Shown: positions 20,319-32,081, counted from the stretch's first letter. The stretch is 43,655 bases of DNA from Parastagonospora avenae f. sp. tritici 18332-5 (GCA_022559985.1 JAFJTR010000140.1:1-43655); one strand, 5' to 3'. Notes: a model not told the origin generated them from the sequence alone. Numbers and translations are program-made.

Positions 20319-22526
20319 CTAATTGCCAACTGGCAAGTCGTCCAGAGGAGTACCCTTGGAGTAGTGGTTGATCCAGTTGTAGATTTCCGTGTGCCAGACC
20401 AAGCTGTTCTCCTGCTTTAGCACCCAGTGGTTCTCGTCTGGGAAATTGAGGAAACGCGACGGAATGCCTTTAGCTTGGAGAACGTTGAACAGACCAAGAC
20501 CGTCGGACTCGGGCAGACGGTAGTCGAGGGTGTTGTGAATAACGAAGTGGGGAGTAGACCAGTTCGCAATGTGGTTGAACGGGTTCCACTTGTCGTAGCT
20601 GTCAGACTCCCACACGGAGCCGTTGTAGTCGTGGCGGATGAACCACAACTCCTCGGTGCTCCATGCAGCCTTGGTCTGCGAGATACCGTCGTGTGTGACA
20701 AGCGCCTTGAACTTCTTGCCGAGGTCGTTCGACTGAATCCAGTTGGTCATGTATCCTCCGTAAGAAGCACCAGCACAGATGCCGTTCTCGGTGTCGACCC
20801 ATTTCATCTCCGTGTTGACATAGTTCCACGCGTTGACGAGGTCGGTGTAAGGGGTTCCGCCCCAGTTGCCTTGGATAGCATCAGTGAGGTACTGTCCGAA
20901 TCCAGTTGAGCCAGTTGGGTTAGGTGCGACAACGATGTATCCTTGGTCGGCCCAGGTCTGCGGGTTCCAGCGATTACTCCAACTGTTGGCGTTGGAGCCC
21001 TGAGGACCACCGTGCACGATGAATGCAAGAGGGTAGGTCTTGTTGGCGACGTAGTCGGTAGGCTTAACAACCATAGCATGGAGCTGCTGCTTGAGGTTGG
21101 GGTCGGATCCATTGTAGAAGATCTCTGAAACGGTAGCAGAGCTCAGACCGGCGAGGTTGGGATCGACGGTGGAAGCATCAAAGAGAGTGCTCTTGGTGCC
21201 GTTGGCAAGGATGTAGTACTCGGTAGGCGTCCAGATGGCGGTTGCAGTGACCATAAGAGACGAGTCGGGAAGCAGAGAGTAAGACGAGACCGAAGTGTTT
21301 GAAGTCAGAGGCTTGAAGTCGCCGTCCGCGGTGATGGGGAAATTGAACACCTTGACGCGAGCGTAGTCTTCGGCCGTACCGTAGATGGACTTCTGGTCAT
21401 GAGCCCAGATCAAAGGTCCCTGTACCCAGCGGTCGAACTCAGCGCTCAAGGCCTTCCAGTTGCTGGTTGCGACCTTTCCATTCTGTACGGCAACATCGAC
21501 AGTGTATAGCTGCCACCTGTCAGACTCATAGTAGTCCTCATCCTGCTGGACGTAGGCAAGCTTGCAGCTGTCAGGCGAGAACTTGGGCTGACCAGAAGCA
21601 CCCTGGTGGCCGGCCTTGAAGGCTTCAGTCTCAGGACCATTGAAAGCTACTGCGACTTCTGAGCTGTTGAAAGCACCGAGGTAAATGTAGCTGGCAGTGA
21701 AATTGGCCTTGTTCAGTTGCGGCGCCTTGCTCAGGAAAGCATACATGGAGCCATCGGGGCTGATTTCGTAGTCGCTGGAGTCTCCAAAAGGCTGAACAGG
21801 CGTCTCCGACTGCGTGGTCGTGAAGTTGACGCCGTGGTTGAGGTTGCGAAGCCCGGTGCCTGCAAGGCTGTAGCTGCCATTGGAAGACAGCACTCCAGCA
21901 AAAACATTGTAGCGCTCCTTGGTCAGCCATGTGTCCCAGTGGCGAACGTAGATGTCTGAGTAGAAGCGCGCGCTGCTTTTTGCCTTCACCGCAGTTTCGG
22001 GGTTGTAAGCCGTGCCATTGGGGTACGCGAGAGAGTTGACCATAAAGTTAATGTCGCCAGTGGAAGTCTTAGCCATCTTCAACCCAGAATAAGGCGCGTT
22101 CAATTCCGCAACTTTGGTGCTTCCATTAGGGCTCTTGACGTCGCCGATCCAGAGCGACACACCGCCCGGATTCTCACCAGTACCGTTGATGTAGACGATA
22201 CCAGAGCTAGTGCCAGGAATCCATTGGAACTCGTTGACCTCAGAGGCGTTCCAACCAGAGTCAGAAACAGCACCCGTCTTGAGGTCGATCATTTGAATGC
22301 CATGGCTTGTTGATCCTTCCTCGAAAGAGTACTGGGAGACCGTGAATAAAGCAAAAGTGCCATCAGGACTTGGACTAGCTGCACCCCGACGGGGGTTGCT
22401 CAGAAGCTTCCTGTCGACGACTTAATAACAGATCGTAAACAATGTGAAAAACTTTACTTACTCCGGAGTAATCGCAAAGGCGCCGGTAGCGGCTAATGCC
22501 GTGATGAAGCCCAGGAAACGTGCCAT
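20319..22526 (-). CDS. dpp5: Secreted dipeptidyl-peptidase V (S9 family)
   Basis: Exon 1 (22526-22462) encodes the signal peptide (MARFLGFITALAATGAFA) and ITP. A 51-nt intron (GTAAGT to GACAG) joins exon 2 (22410-20319), which starts KLLSNPRRGAA. Total 718 residues, as expected for fungal DPP5/DppV. An N-terminal beta-propeller is followed by an alpha/beta-hydrolase domain with the family triad: Ser571 in GASYGGYM, Asp651 in TLDYRLPESDG and His683 in DENHWV. The HGGPQGS oxyanion-region motif precedes them. DPP5 removes X-Ala, His-Ser and similar dipeptides from the N-terminus of extracellular peptides. Many N-glycosylation sequons agree with secretion. It is intact and feeds the kind of substrate the neighbouring POT transporter imports. 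DPP5 proteins are also known secreted antigens in several moulds. Confidence 0.96.
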
Positions 22527-25197
22527 TATCAACGCGACCAGCTTGTGAAAAGCTTATTCACTGAGGTCGATGTTGAACAAGAGCAGGTGAACAGGGTAGC
22601 AGGCTCAAGTATTTGTATGCCGGAGCGTTGGGTTTCTAAGCGTCCCGACCCTGCAGCCTTTCACTAGAGGCAGCGGGGTTCACGTCGTACCTGGCAACCA
22701 ACCGAGTGGTTGGTGGTCCGCATCGCCATCGAACGTCATCTAGTCCCGGTAATGCTTCCATGAAATGCAGTGATTGAATGTTGCTCGACAGTTCTCCTGC
22801 CTGTTAGGGCATACCGTGGCGGGTGCGCAAACAAGCTCGGCCTAGACAGACGCTTAAAAGCATGATTCTGGGTCGTCGTATTGTAAGCCCGGCCCCGCAA
22901 TATAGAGCCGCTTGGCTTCTTGTGTGATTGTAACCTCACGTGTGTGGACGCACAGCTCAAGGCGTCCGATTGCCAAGCGCGCCGGCTGCAAAATCAAGGT
23001 GGCGGGTCGCACCGAAAGAGGCAGGTACGAAAGCCGTATCTTGCGCTTAGACCACTGCATGAAATTTGTTCCGACAATCAGTTGCCTCACACGATTTCCA
23101 ACATTTAATGTGCTCAAAAGACTTAGCTTTAGCTCTGGACCTTCATTGCCTGCATCGATTCAGTTCACACCTGGCCGGCGAAGTGCGCCTAAAGGATCGT
23201 AGGATCTTAGAGCCACGCTCTCGGGTTGAGTCAAGTGCATGGCGTGGCAGACCTGTGCATCTGCAGCGTGTCGCTCGATACTCATGTCGATGGTCCAAGT
23301 CCCACGGTAAGGAGCCCTATCGTTGAGGGCGATTTGGGCTACCTCTGTCTTCGCATGAGATTTTTGCACACCTGCTGCAACCGTTGGAGGCTCGGTGATC
23401 CTGGCATGCCAAGGTTGAATTCAGTCCTGACAAGGATTTTGAGATTCCAAGGTCGTGCTTTGCTTCTCACACAAGATTTGTGAGTTGAAGTTTGTGACTT
23501 CGATTGCCTTCGATTGATGTGCTGATTTGTTGGAGCTTTGAGGTTCCTGTTCCATGGACTTCCCTGCAGCGACAAACTTTGTTCGATCGCAACACGACAT
23601 CATCGATCGGCACTGCCAAATCTGCTACCATGAGTACAGTGACAGAGAATCATATGCGTTTGTAATTCCGACCGGAGTCACCTCTACAAGACGTCTCTGA
23701 GCTTCCTGTATCTTCAGGCGATGTTGTTCGCGTACGGCTCATAGCGCTACTGGTCTTGTGCCTTAAGATCAAAGTCGTGGAACCGACAAGGCTGATGCTG
23801 TCTGCCTGATCTGTAGAGACAAGCATCCTCGACAGGCTTGAGAGGAGAAAGAGACCGAGTAAAAAGACCTGCTTGCGCGACTCGTGTCCGAGGGGAAAGA
23901 CCGAAAATGCGGCGTGAACCTTGTGGAGTGCTCTCGCATAAGATTGCGATCTCGAAAGTGTTGGGTGACCACGCAAGGTTGGTCGCAATACGGTCAGGTA
24001 GATCGAGACCAAGAGATCACGCTTGACTACAACCGAAGTGCCAATAGTCGCGTCGCGCGGTGAGCGATGTCGTGGACGAGATCAAATGCGCTCGCTCGTA
24101 GAAGAGGTACGTGACCGATCGTGCTCACTGAGATACAGTAGAAGAAGTGATTCTAAGATGCGTAAATGTACACCGGCGAGGTGGCCCAAATCCATGTCAG
24201 TCGAGGAAGGTACGGAAGCCCACGATTCAAGAACTCATGATGCGCTGTGAAGCACGATAAACGGGGTGAAGAACAGAGAAAAGGGAATCGAAAACTGTGG
24301 TGTGGGAGAGCAATGTCAATGAAGTTGAATGGACGTTTATGGAGGTGAGGTCGACTCCCCGGCTGCCCTTTCCTCGCCAATGCGTCGTCACGTGCACGCT
24401 ACCGTCCAACGTCCCGACCTCGGGAGGTCATCCATTGGTGTCGGGCTTTGCCGAGTATCAACAGTAGAATGATGATGTGATTGCGATTCAGCACCAAACT
24501 TGACGTCCGACACGAGTGCAAAAGTGGTTCCTGGTGCTACACGTAGTCTACAAAACGCCCGTTGCATGCCGCGGTGATACCGTACTCATGTTTTACTACT
24601 TTCATGGCCGCATAGTGATGGTGTCGGAAATTCTCACGAGCACCGCGAATAAACTTGAAAATTTACGAATCAGCGTTGCTGTTAGTTTTCCCGCAAATCG
24701 GGAGCGTCGTCGCCAGACACTCCTCAATTTGACTTAGACTGTGATAGCCTGTCCAGGTACAACCGATACTGTCGGCCATGGGGTCTCCCGCACGGGCCGG
24801 TACTGTTTGCCCCAGGTTCCACCGCATGTTTGCTCTCACGCACTTCCCCATTGGGACTAGTGCGTGCTCCATTCAGTACATAGGCCTCTCTATCCCATCG
24901 CCTAATACTAGATGATTCTCCCCAACCTTGACGCTTGACAGATACAAAACTAGAATGGCTCGACTCAGTTCAGATTACGACATCATATGCGGGCTTTATT
25001 GGCTGCAGGCGTACTTCAAGAGTCGTCGTTGTCATCTACGGTCTTAATGAAGGAGCCCTGATATCCGCCAGCGCCTCTACCTTTCTTTGCTGTAAGGGGC
25101 TACGCAAAGGCCCCTAGCCTATTACATTTGCCGAATGTCCGCCGCTAGACTTATCACTGTTGTGGCCAGTAGTGGAGTGAAATCCTCCTGACTCGGC
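22527..25197. other. Long intergenic region, no supported gene
   Basis: It includes the DPP5 promoter side. I found no family resemblance. A minus-strand frame open for about 145 codons (roughly 24085-23650) has a hydrophobic patch (KQVFLLGLFLLSSLSRML) and a Ser/Thr/Arg-rich tail, but no ATG at its start and no clear acceptor, so I do not call it. No inverted repeats, RNA genes or transposon ends were recognised. Confidence 0.4.
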
Positions 25198-26421
25198 TCA
25201 TCTAAACAGAGGCCTCATGAGAGGAATACAGGCTAGAGCGATGGCGACAGAAGGTTCGAGACCAGAAAGGATTGTGGCAAGTACGCCGGTGCAGGTCATA
25301 TCAGTGAAGTCCAAACTGGGGAGCAATGTTTGTCGATAGATTGTGATCACCTAGGTCCTTATATTCCTATTAGCACCGATCAAGCAGGTCTTCATGAAAA
25401 GCTCACTCGAGGCCAAGCTGAACAATGCGATGGCCAATATCTTCTTCTGTGTAGCCGTTTTAGTCGGAGGAGTTGAGGTATAGGCAATGCGATCATGACA
25501 GCATCGGTCACTAAATTGATAATACCCATGGCGAAGTAGAAGTTGGGCTGACTGCTACAAGTTCCCTCGAGCGTGAAATCCCAGTTCCGCGCGAGTGGCC
25601 GGCAGATTAAAAGCCCGGCCAGTATATCGCCCACATTCCGGCATACTATGAGACCGCCGATGATCCAAACAGCTGTTTTCATCGATGGAGTCGGCATGAG
25701 CGCAGTTTACATCAGTAACACCGAGATCTTACTGAAGCACACTGTGGTATTCCAGAGTATCGCAAAGGACATGATTCCTTTGAAGAAGAAATTCGCTGTG
25801 TCGGTATCGAATCGCTGGTAAATCTCGACCGTGTAGAACCCAAATCCGCCATGAGTAACCGGCAGTATGCAGCAAGTGTGCAAAGTGTTCGTAGCACTTC
25901 GTCTGTAGCGCGATAGTTGCAGTAAGTGGGTGTACAATATTGTACGATGGGGTTGATCAAGTTATGATTGTATATTGTTGCAGATTGATAATGTTCTGTC
26001 TATCGTACGAACGCGTTCATATACAATTCTGCTGCGCACAGGCCTGCAAGCCTGTGCATCAGCAGCTCACGTGGTAATGAGGATTGCTATGTACGGACGC
26101 AAAGCGGTATTTAAAATCTGTTTGTATGGTCAGCAAGATATCAAAACATCACCACAAGGTGTTTGGCCATACTAGTGCTGTTAGGATACACAGGTCACTC
26201 CGGTCGAACCCGAACCCAATGCACTTTGCAATGATGCGCAAAGCGACTGCAACTGTAGCTATCATGGTGGAAACAGAAGACGTAATGAGGATGTCGATCT
26301 GATTTCCATTCTCGATCGAAACTTTCATAGTGGCGCGGGGTAGTTTGGTCGCACTGTAATGGCCTTCGGTAGTGGTTTCAGACCCTGAGTCGTAGTACGG
26401 GGCCTGAAAAAGGATATTCAT
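25198..26421 (-). pseudogene. Broken rhodopsin-like (Pth11-type) seven-TM protein
   Basis: The first exon starts at ATG 26421; its TM1 (IDILITSSVSTMIATVAVAL) ends at a GTATGG donor near 26170. The middle carries GIMSFAILWNTTVCFSKISVLLM, then TAA at 25709-25707, and the same frame continues TALMPTPSMKTAVW..GGLIVCRNVGDILAGLLICRPLARNWDF and YFAMGIINLVTDAVMIALPIPQLLRLK. These are the CRP and D/PLP blocks of fungal rhodopsin-domain membrane proteins. Near 25445 the expected helix KKILAIALFSLAS is in another frame. A final exon (about 25368-25198) encodes VITIYRQTLLPSL..ILSGLEPSVAIALACIPLMRPLF, then TGA. Such proteins are orphan GPCR-like membrane proteins, some needed for surface sensing. With a nonsense codon and at least one frameshift this copy is probably dead. 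The join between 26100 and 25900 is not resolved. Confidence 0.7.
26031..26063. repeat. Short hairpin within the broken receptor gene
   Basis: GCTG-C-GCACAGGC, a six-base loop, then GCCTGTGC-AT-CAGC: an eight-base perfect stem extended by four more pairs across a small bulge. It lies in the part of the receptor pseudogene where I cannot follow the coding sequence. Confidence 0.5.
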
Positions 26422-27496
26422 CCATGTCTTGATGTATACTGCAAAATGAGCAGAAGGAGGCTGATACCAAGCCGTACGGCACAGCTACGTGGTAACATCA
26501 TGAGGCAGGACATCCCTTCCACTGAAAGGATTCAGGCGGCACAGCAAGCACCCATAGTTGATCGCACGCCTTCTGTATCTGACTGAAGCATTTGTGGTGC
26601 CTCATGATATTTTGGCTCAAAGATCTCATCTTGAATGTCGTTTATCTGTCTGACAATTCAGATAGGATAGATTTGAGCACTAGCTCGCCGCAAGCCAGGG
26701 AGTGAATCGTCGACGTCCCTACCTACATAGATAGCTAGGTATCTTCACAAGTGACAAGATGATGAACAGAGTCTGTAGTTGCTACATTTAGCTGGGCATC
26801 GATATACCCTGTGCAAGATAGTGCGGTTGCGTTGCTTGAAGTGCATTTGGATGCGCTGTGGGGGATGTCTTCTGAGATGGAGTTCCGGTAGTGATCGTGA
26901 TGTGGGTGGAGATGAAGCTAACTGCATACCCGCCAGTCTTGGCCCACTTTGGCCGGGACGGCTCACGCCCGATCCTCCACAGCAGCACATACCTTACTTC
27001 CATCTCTATCAACTCGGATTTCACTTCTTCCTTCAGGTCTGAGATCTCCTGAAACTGCTCCTTTCCGCGGTAAGCAGTGCAACATGTTGACTGGAGGCGC
27101 TCGCATCGCTGTTAGGATGTAACACCACCCGCAATCCTGCACCCCTCCCCCCTCCCCCAATTCCTTGGGTCGACCGGTTCCCCTTGCACATCATGCCAAT
27201 TGAAGCTAGTAAGGGCCTCTATTGATCTTTATTGAGGAAATTGAGACATGGGATTTTACGAAGTTGCTCCACCAAGAGTTGGCAAAATGCTCACTCATTC
27301 AGCCGCCACTCAACTGCCGTACCATTGGCTATCCGCAACATTTCACATGCAATTGATCTGTGATGTCTAGATGCTGCCTGTTCATTGAATTCCCCGCGAT
27401 CCGATAATGCATTCCGATCTCGATTTTCTCGCTATACAAAGCTTTCCTTTTTTCGCCTCATAAAGACAGACCATTTGTATCACATCAAATCTCAAA
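26422..27496. other. Intergenic, no complete gene
   Basis: It holds the shared upstream region of the leftward receptor pseudogene and the rightward SDR remnant. One minus-strand stretch near 27112-27035 is helical and protein-like (YRGKEQFQEISDLKEEVKSELIEME), between a possible acceptor and a GTAAGG donor. No partner exons could be found, so it is only a hint of a gene fragment. A TACCTAC..TAGGTA word lies at about 26722-26740. Confidence 0.35.
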
Positions 27497-28443
27497 ATGA
27501 CGCTCAGCTCCGATGGCGGAATGAAGGTAGCTATAGTCACAGGCGCTACTGTAAGTCAGCTAGGTTTTCTGACATGAGATGTTCTTCCTGATCTCTCCCT
27601 ATAGAGCAGTATCGGTGCCCGGCTGGCAAAACATCTTCACGCACGCGGCTTTTTCGTCGCACTGTGCGGGCGCCGTGAGAAAGAAGGACAAGAACATGCT
27701 AGTGCGCTCGACTCTTCTGGCAAGACTGCAATGTTTGTACAGTGCGATGTCTAATCATACGCCTCGCAGGCCAATCTCTTTCGAACTGTGTGGTCGATGT
27801 GGGGTCGTCTCGATGTTCTCATCGCGAATGCTGGCTGTGTGGATCACGACTCGAAATACAATTTTGCTCGCCGCATCACTGCCGTCGAAGACTTACCTGG
27901 GGAACCCAATACTGAGTGCACATACATCGGTCTTAAGGGCACCATTTACGGCACCACCTTGGCCACACACTTTATGCGACACAATCCTTATGGCAAGGGA
28001 GGGAAGATTCTCGTCACCGGAAGCATGGTTGGCGTCTATCCCTGCCAGACCTTCCCAGAGTACTGTGCGGCAAAAGCAGCCGTGCACCAATGGGTCAAGA
28101 CGATGGGTCCCATCACCAAACTGAAAGAGACCATCACGATCAATTGCATAATTCCTGATGGCATGGATACGCCTGCTATACCTGACTTCAACGATGCTTT
28201 CCTGCCGGATCAGATGACCACATCGGAAAATTTCCTCGCCGGTTTCGACTTGTTCCTCGATGACAATGCGAATATCAAGACAGGTCAGATTGTTGAAGCC
28301 GCGCATGATCGAATGAAGACATCCAGCCTACGAAAGTGGCGCTTTTGCAAAGCGTACTGAGGCAATTTTTGAACCTTGGTTCAAAGCCATGCATGGTGAG
28401 ACGAGTGATCTGCCTGGCGCGATCACTGACTACCCAGATCGCG
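27497..28443 (+). pseudogene. Short-chain dehydrogenase/reductase remnant
   Basis: Exon 1 is 27497-27550 (ends VAIVTGAT); a 54-nt intron (GTAAGT, CTGAC, ATAG) joins exon 2 at 27605. Together they form the Rossmann dinucleotide motif TGATSSIG. Downstream landmarks of a classical SDR follow: CDV, then the in-frame stop TAA at 27752-27754, GRLDVLIANAG, ILVTGSMVG, and the catalytic YCAAKAAVHQW (YxxxK). The frame ends at 28360, but the C-terminal block characteristic of related SDRs (AYESGAFAKRTEAIFEPWFKAMHG) continues in the +1 frame, implying a frameshift near 28315. With the stop and the shift, no full-length enzyme can be made. The substrate is unknown. The C-terminus runs straight into the NmrA-like sequence with no intergenic gap. 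Confidence 0.8.
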
Positions 28444-29453
28444 GGGACAAGGTTATTGCCGTGACTGGCGCAACAGGCACTCAGGGTGGCGGTGTGGTCA
28501 ATGTGATGAAAAAGACACCCGGTTGGAAGGTCAGAGCTATCACAAGAAACCCCGGAAGTGATGCCGCAAAGAAACTTGCCGATGAAGGTATCGATGTAGT
28601 CCAAGCTGACTTTGATGAAGAAGCGTCGCTAGTAAAGGCCCTTAAGGTGTGTCAATGTTATGAATCAAGACGTCTGCATGTCTGACTATATCTAGGAAGT
28701 GCACGCCATATTCGCCGTCACCAATTGGTGGGAGCACCTCTTCCGCGGCAAGACTCAAGACGGAGCCGGCGTCATCGAAGAAGAGCAAGGCATGAGGCTA
28801 GCTTGCGCAGCCTCTCTCATTCCAACCTTGACTCACTACGTCTTCTCAACCACACCCAGTCCCAAGCGAATGTTCAAAGGCAAGATGCGCGCACCGCACA
28901 TGGACTAGAAGGCAACATCGATTCACGCATCAAAAAGGAACTGCCAGGACTCGCTGGAATTACTGTATATCTTTTCTTTGGCTACTACCCGCAGAACATG
29001 GCTTTTTTCCCACTGTGCAAGCCGTTTGAGATACCCGGAACTGGTCAGTACATCCAAGCGATGCCTACAAATCCTCACGTTAAGGTGCTTCTTTCCGGCG
29101 ACATGACTGTCAATCCTGGTATTTGGGTTCGGCAGTCCATTTTCAGTGGTTCTAAAGCATGCGGCAAGTATGCCAACGTTGCGCTCGTGAAGTGGACGTT
29201 CCAGGAGATGGTCGATGTGTGGTCTGAGGTCACCGGTAAGAAGTGCGTCATCACCGAGATCTCGACAGAGGCTGCAATGAAGTTGTATGGTGATGTTGGT
29301 TTTGAGCTTGCGCTGCAGTTCAAGTATGGCGAGTCTTGTGATCCGTGGGAAGAGACCGACGAGCACATTAGTCCAGAGGAGCTCGGTATTGACAGGAATG
29401 AGGTTGTAGGGTTCCGAGGCACGATTGAAGGGTTCAAGAAGATGGGGTTCTGA
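28444..29453 (+). pseudogene. NmrA-like NAD(P)-binding protein remnant
   Basis: It begins with the dinucleotide-binding motif KVIAVTGATGTQGGG. A 49-nt intron (28647-28695, GTGTGT to CTAG) is followed by VHAIFAVTNWWEHL and THYVFSTTPSPKRMF. A TAG then occurs at 28906-28908, where the frame continues HMD-stop-KAT. The remainder resumes one frame over: NIDSRIKKELPGLA, YLFFGYYPQNMAFFPLC, LLSGDMTVNPGIWVRQSI, YGESCDPWEETDEHISPEELGID, and a stop at 29453. NmrA-like proteins act as redox sensors or regulators, and some as enzymes. The stop and frameshift sit within a few bases of each other, so one small event may account for both. The normal start codon is missing because the 5' end is fused to the SDR remnant. 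Confidence 0.8.
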
Positions 29454-29686
29454 GCATAGGAGATCATAGTGACTTGTCTGTAAAGCTTTGCAAAATGCAC
29501 AAATTAGATAGTGAGTTTCTATGGCAGTTTTGTACAATATGTTCATACACCTAATAGTACAAAAGGACTGGAATCAATGCTTGCGGAATTAGAGGCCCTT
29601 CCAGTGATTCGGAAGGCAGTAAGGCGTCTGTACAATTACAGTATTGATACCTTTGGAGTGATTGGGATCGATCGATGAAGCGTTCG

Positions 29687-31066
29687 TCAGTGCCGGACTG
29701 TGTCGTCGATCACGGAACCTTCCGCACCGTCATGGGCTATCTTGTCGGCGATTTCACCCCAACACCAAAGACACGCAATGCGACATGCCTCGGTACCGCA
29801 CCGGCACAATCCAGAGTTCCTCGATGACTCTGTTTCTACACACTTCTCGATCGTGCGCTCTTCGTTTTGGTAACAACGCAAACATAGCCATCTATTGAGG
29901 AAGCGCTTCCTCATGGTACAATGGCATGAGCCGCTACCGGCAGCTTTGGGAGAGATTTTCGCGTCGGAGTCTTCTATTGGTGACTGATGGGGGCGCCTGC
30001 TGTCAAAGCAGTCATCGCATACAGTAATCTTGCGCGATTCTGACACCTCGCACAGAGATGCTAGAGCCGGTGATGGGCAGCTGTACCGGGAGTCTTCGTG
30101 AAACGTCATTAAGGACTGCTCGCCGAGATCGAGGTCCAGTACATCTTCAATGCTCTCGGGTGGAGCTGGGATAAGAGACACCAGTGGAGCGTCAAGGTAA
30201 CCTTGGTCATGGTAGGACTTTGAACAACCCAAGAATGGATCCTTCCAGCGTTCTATGCATTGCTTTTGCGGCACCAAGACGAGATGATGAGGGCTGAGTA
30301 TAGGGTGCTCATGTGGCTTGAGCATAACGAAACCGCTGAAGTTCGGTAGCTCTGAGGGATCGTCGGGGTCATTCGAGGCTTCAAAGATGCTCTGGTACAC
30401 GCAGTGTACCCGACATTCATCGCAAGTGGCTACTTTGCAAGTAGCGCAAGGTTTCGTCTCAATTTCGCGAGTGGTGTCTGCGCTACCGCATTGAACATGC
30501 TCCGTACAGTCGTATTCGTAGAAAAACTTCGATTTCTGGTGGCACTCGTTCCGTATAGCGATGCCCTTCCCAGAACACCTCAGTCGACCGAGGAGGTTTC
30601 GCAAGCTAACTGGACGCAGCATAATGGCCCCATGAAGCGCCTTTGATGTCAGCGCTAGCGCCAACAGATCGTCTGCGCAGAGATTTGAGACGACTGAAGC
30701 GAGCAATTCATATTCTCGGAGCACTTCGACTATAAGACTCGAACGTGGAGTGGTCGCTTCTAGGTTATTGACTTTCTGTTTTTGAGATGACAGGGAAGTC
30801 AGATCTGCAGATCGCTTGCGCTTCATCCGTGGTTTTTCGATCGCGTGATTTTGATTGAGGGGAATCATATCTGAGTGAGTTGGCTTCACCTGGTCGAGTT
30901 TGGTGGGGAACTGCTGCTGAGAGAGTAGACAAATATGTTTAGCGTTGCACAAGCTTACACGGTTGTGGAGTCGTGCTAATGCTTGGAAGGCAGAGGATGA
31001 TGGAAAGGAAGTAGGGCAAGTAAAGCGAGGAGAGCGCACAGCGTTCGCTGTGTGCATGTAGCTCAT
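29687..31066 (-). CDS. F-box-like, cysteine-rich protein
   Basis: The frame is open from ATG 31066 to 29687 (459 residues if unspliced). Near residues 115-150 there is an F-box-like helical segment (LREYELLASVVSNLCADDLLALALTSKALHGAI). It is followed by cysteine clusters that look zinc-binding: CATCKVATCDECRVHC, CDDC..C, CLRC and CRCG. A 42-nt stretch (30958-30917) has a GTAAGC donor, GCTAAAC branch and CTCTCTCAG acceptor. Because 42 is a multiple of three, it can be spliced or retained without changing frame; the spliced product would be 445 residues. It is likely a substrate-recognition subunit of an SCF ubiquitin ligase, but only the F-box-like part supports that. A basic KRKR stretch near residue 82 may be a nuclear signal. 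The start could also be at the internal MIPLNQ. Confidence 0.75.
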   Translation of the reverse strand: MSYMHTANAVRSPRFTCPTSFPSSSAFQALARLHNRVSLCNAKHICLLSQQQFPTKLDQVKPTHSDMIPLNQNHAIEKPRMKRKRSADLTSLSSQKQKVNNLEATTPRSSLIVEVLREYELLASVVSNLCADDLLALALTSKALHGAIMLRPVSLRNLLGRLRCSGKGIAIRNECHQKSKFFYEYDCTEHVQCGSADTTREIETKPCATCKVATCDECRVHCVYQSIFEASNDPDDPSELPNFSGFVMLKPHEHPILSPHHLVLVPQKQCIERWKDPFLGCSKSYHDQGYLDAPLVSLIPAPPESIEDVLDLDLGEQSLMTFHEDSRYSCPSPALASLCEVSESRKITVCDDCFDSRRPHQSPIEDSDAKISPKAAGSGSCHCTMRKRFLNRWLCLRCYQNEERTIEKCVETESSRNSGLCRCGTEACRIACLWCWGEIADKIAHDGAEGSVIDDTVRH

Positions 31067-32081
31067 GACAGCGATGTGATCAATCTTTCACCAGCAGTGG
31101 ATGAGGTGCAAATGCTTCAATCGGTGATATTGATGGACACAAGAACGACCACACTCACTTTGAGTATATGCGCCGCCGTAGCGCAACCCTCATAAGCTCT
31201 TCATGTCTAGATCCATTGTGTAATACAAAGTTCTGTGGGGAAAATTCTTCGATTTCGGTCTGGAGATCAGTACGCCTAGGCAGTGAGTGAAATATGGTGG
31301 AACGAGAGCTGAAAGTGGGTAGACGGTTAACGACAGCGACGGCCGCTAGTTATTGGAAGGTGAATAGTGAAATTGGGGTTTTGTTGTCGTGAATCACTCA
31401 AACGGAATTTTGCCCCGGGAAATCGCGGATCACACTCCGATGGTGTCCGATTTGCCGTTTCCCCATCGAGGTGCGCTTATGTAAGTCAGCCTCGGTTACT
31501 ATGCCTAGTCTCCTGTCACCTCGACCTTGCTTGTCTTTCATCAGACAGCTGTATTGTCTCATCTCATTCGCATCATCCTCGCCATTTCATCGGTGGTCAT
31601 GTCCCCTACTACATACGCATTCCCAGTGAATGTCATCACTGAGTTGGCTATGGCAGCAATTTGCAGCTCTCTGGGAACGGGTCTTCCTACCACATGCCGA
31701 GCTCCGCAGTGCTAGTCATACTTTCGAGCCATCAGACTGGTGAGCTAAAGACGCAAGCTCGTCGCTCTAGATCCCAAGGTTGCATTTAGTAGCGCGCTAT
31801 AAAACGATAAGTAACATTTGTTGTAAACACGTCAGTAACGCTCATACGCCGACAGCGCAAATACGCAATGCAAAAAGGAGGCTGATGTGATTGACAGCGG
31901 ATTGCCATGAATTATACGAAGGGGTAAAGTGCATGCTCGGGGACTACGCGGAGCTTCTTCACACCTCCCTACGCCACCTAATTTCCGACAACGTCACTCC
32001 CCTAGTCTGCCATTCGCTCAGTTTGCTCCAATAGTCTTGATTGCCCAAATCTGACCCATTCTGTCTTACCAGTGTCTTCCT
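31067..32081. other. Intergenic, no gene seen
   Basis: Upstream of the F-box-like gene and downstream of the small secreted protein. It has only short frames without splice signals or resemblance to known families, and no repeats or RNA genes recognised. Confidence 0.45.

Noticed and set aside
20427..20909. 160-codon plus-strand frame
   Set aside because: Antisense shadow of the DPP5 catalytic domain.
27035..27112. Helical exon-like stretch on the minus strand
   Set aside because: It has plausible splice ends, but no partner exons or family match were found.
27739..27771. A 33-nt GTACAG..CTAAT..CAG mini-intron that would remove the SDR stop in frame
   Set aside because: Too short for a fungal intron, and it would delete the conserved CDV motif.
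28923..29546. 207-codon minus-strand frame
   Set aside because: Antisense of the NmrA-like remnant, with no independent signals.
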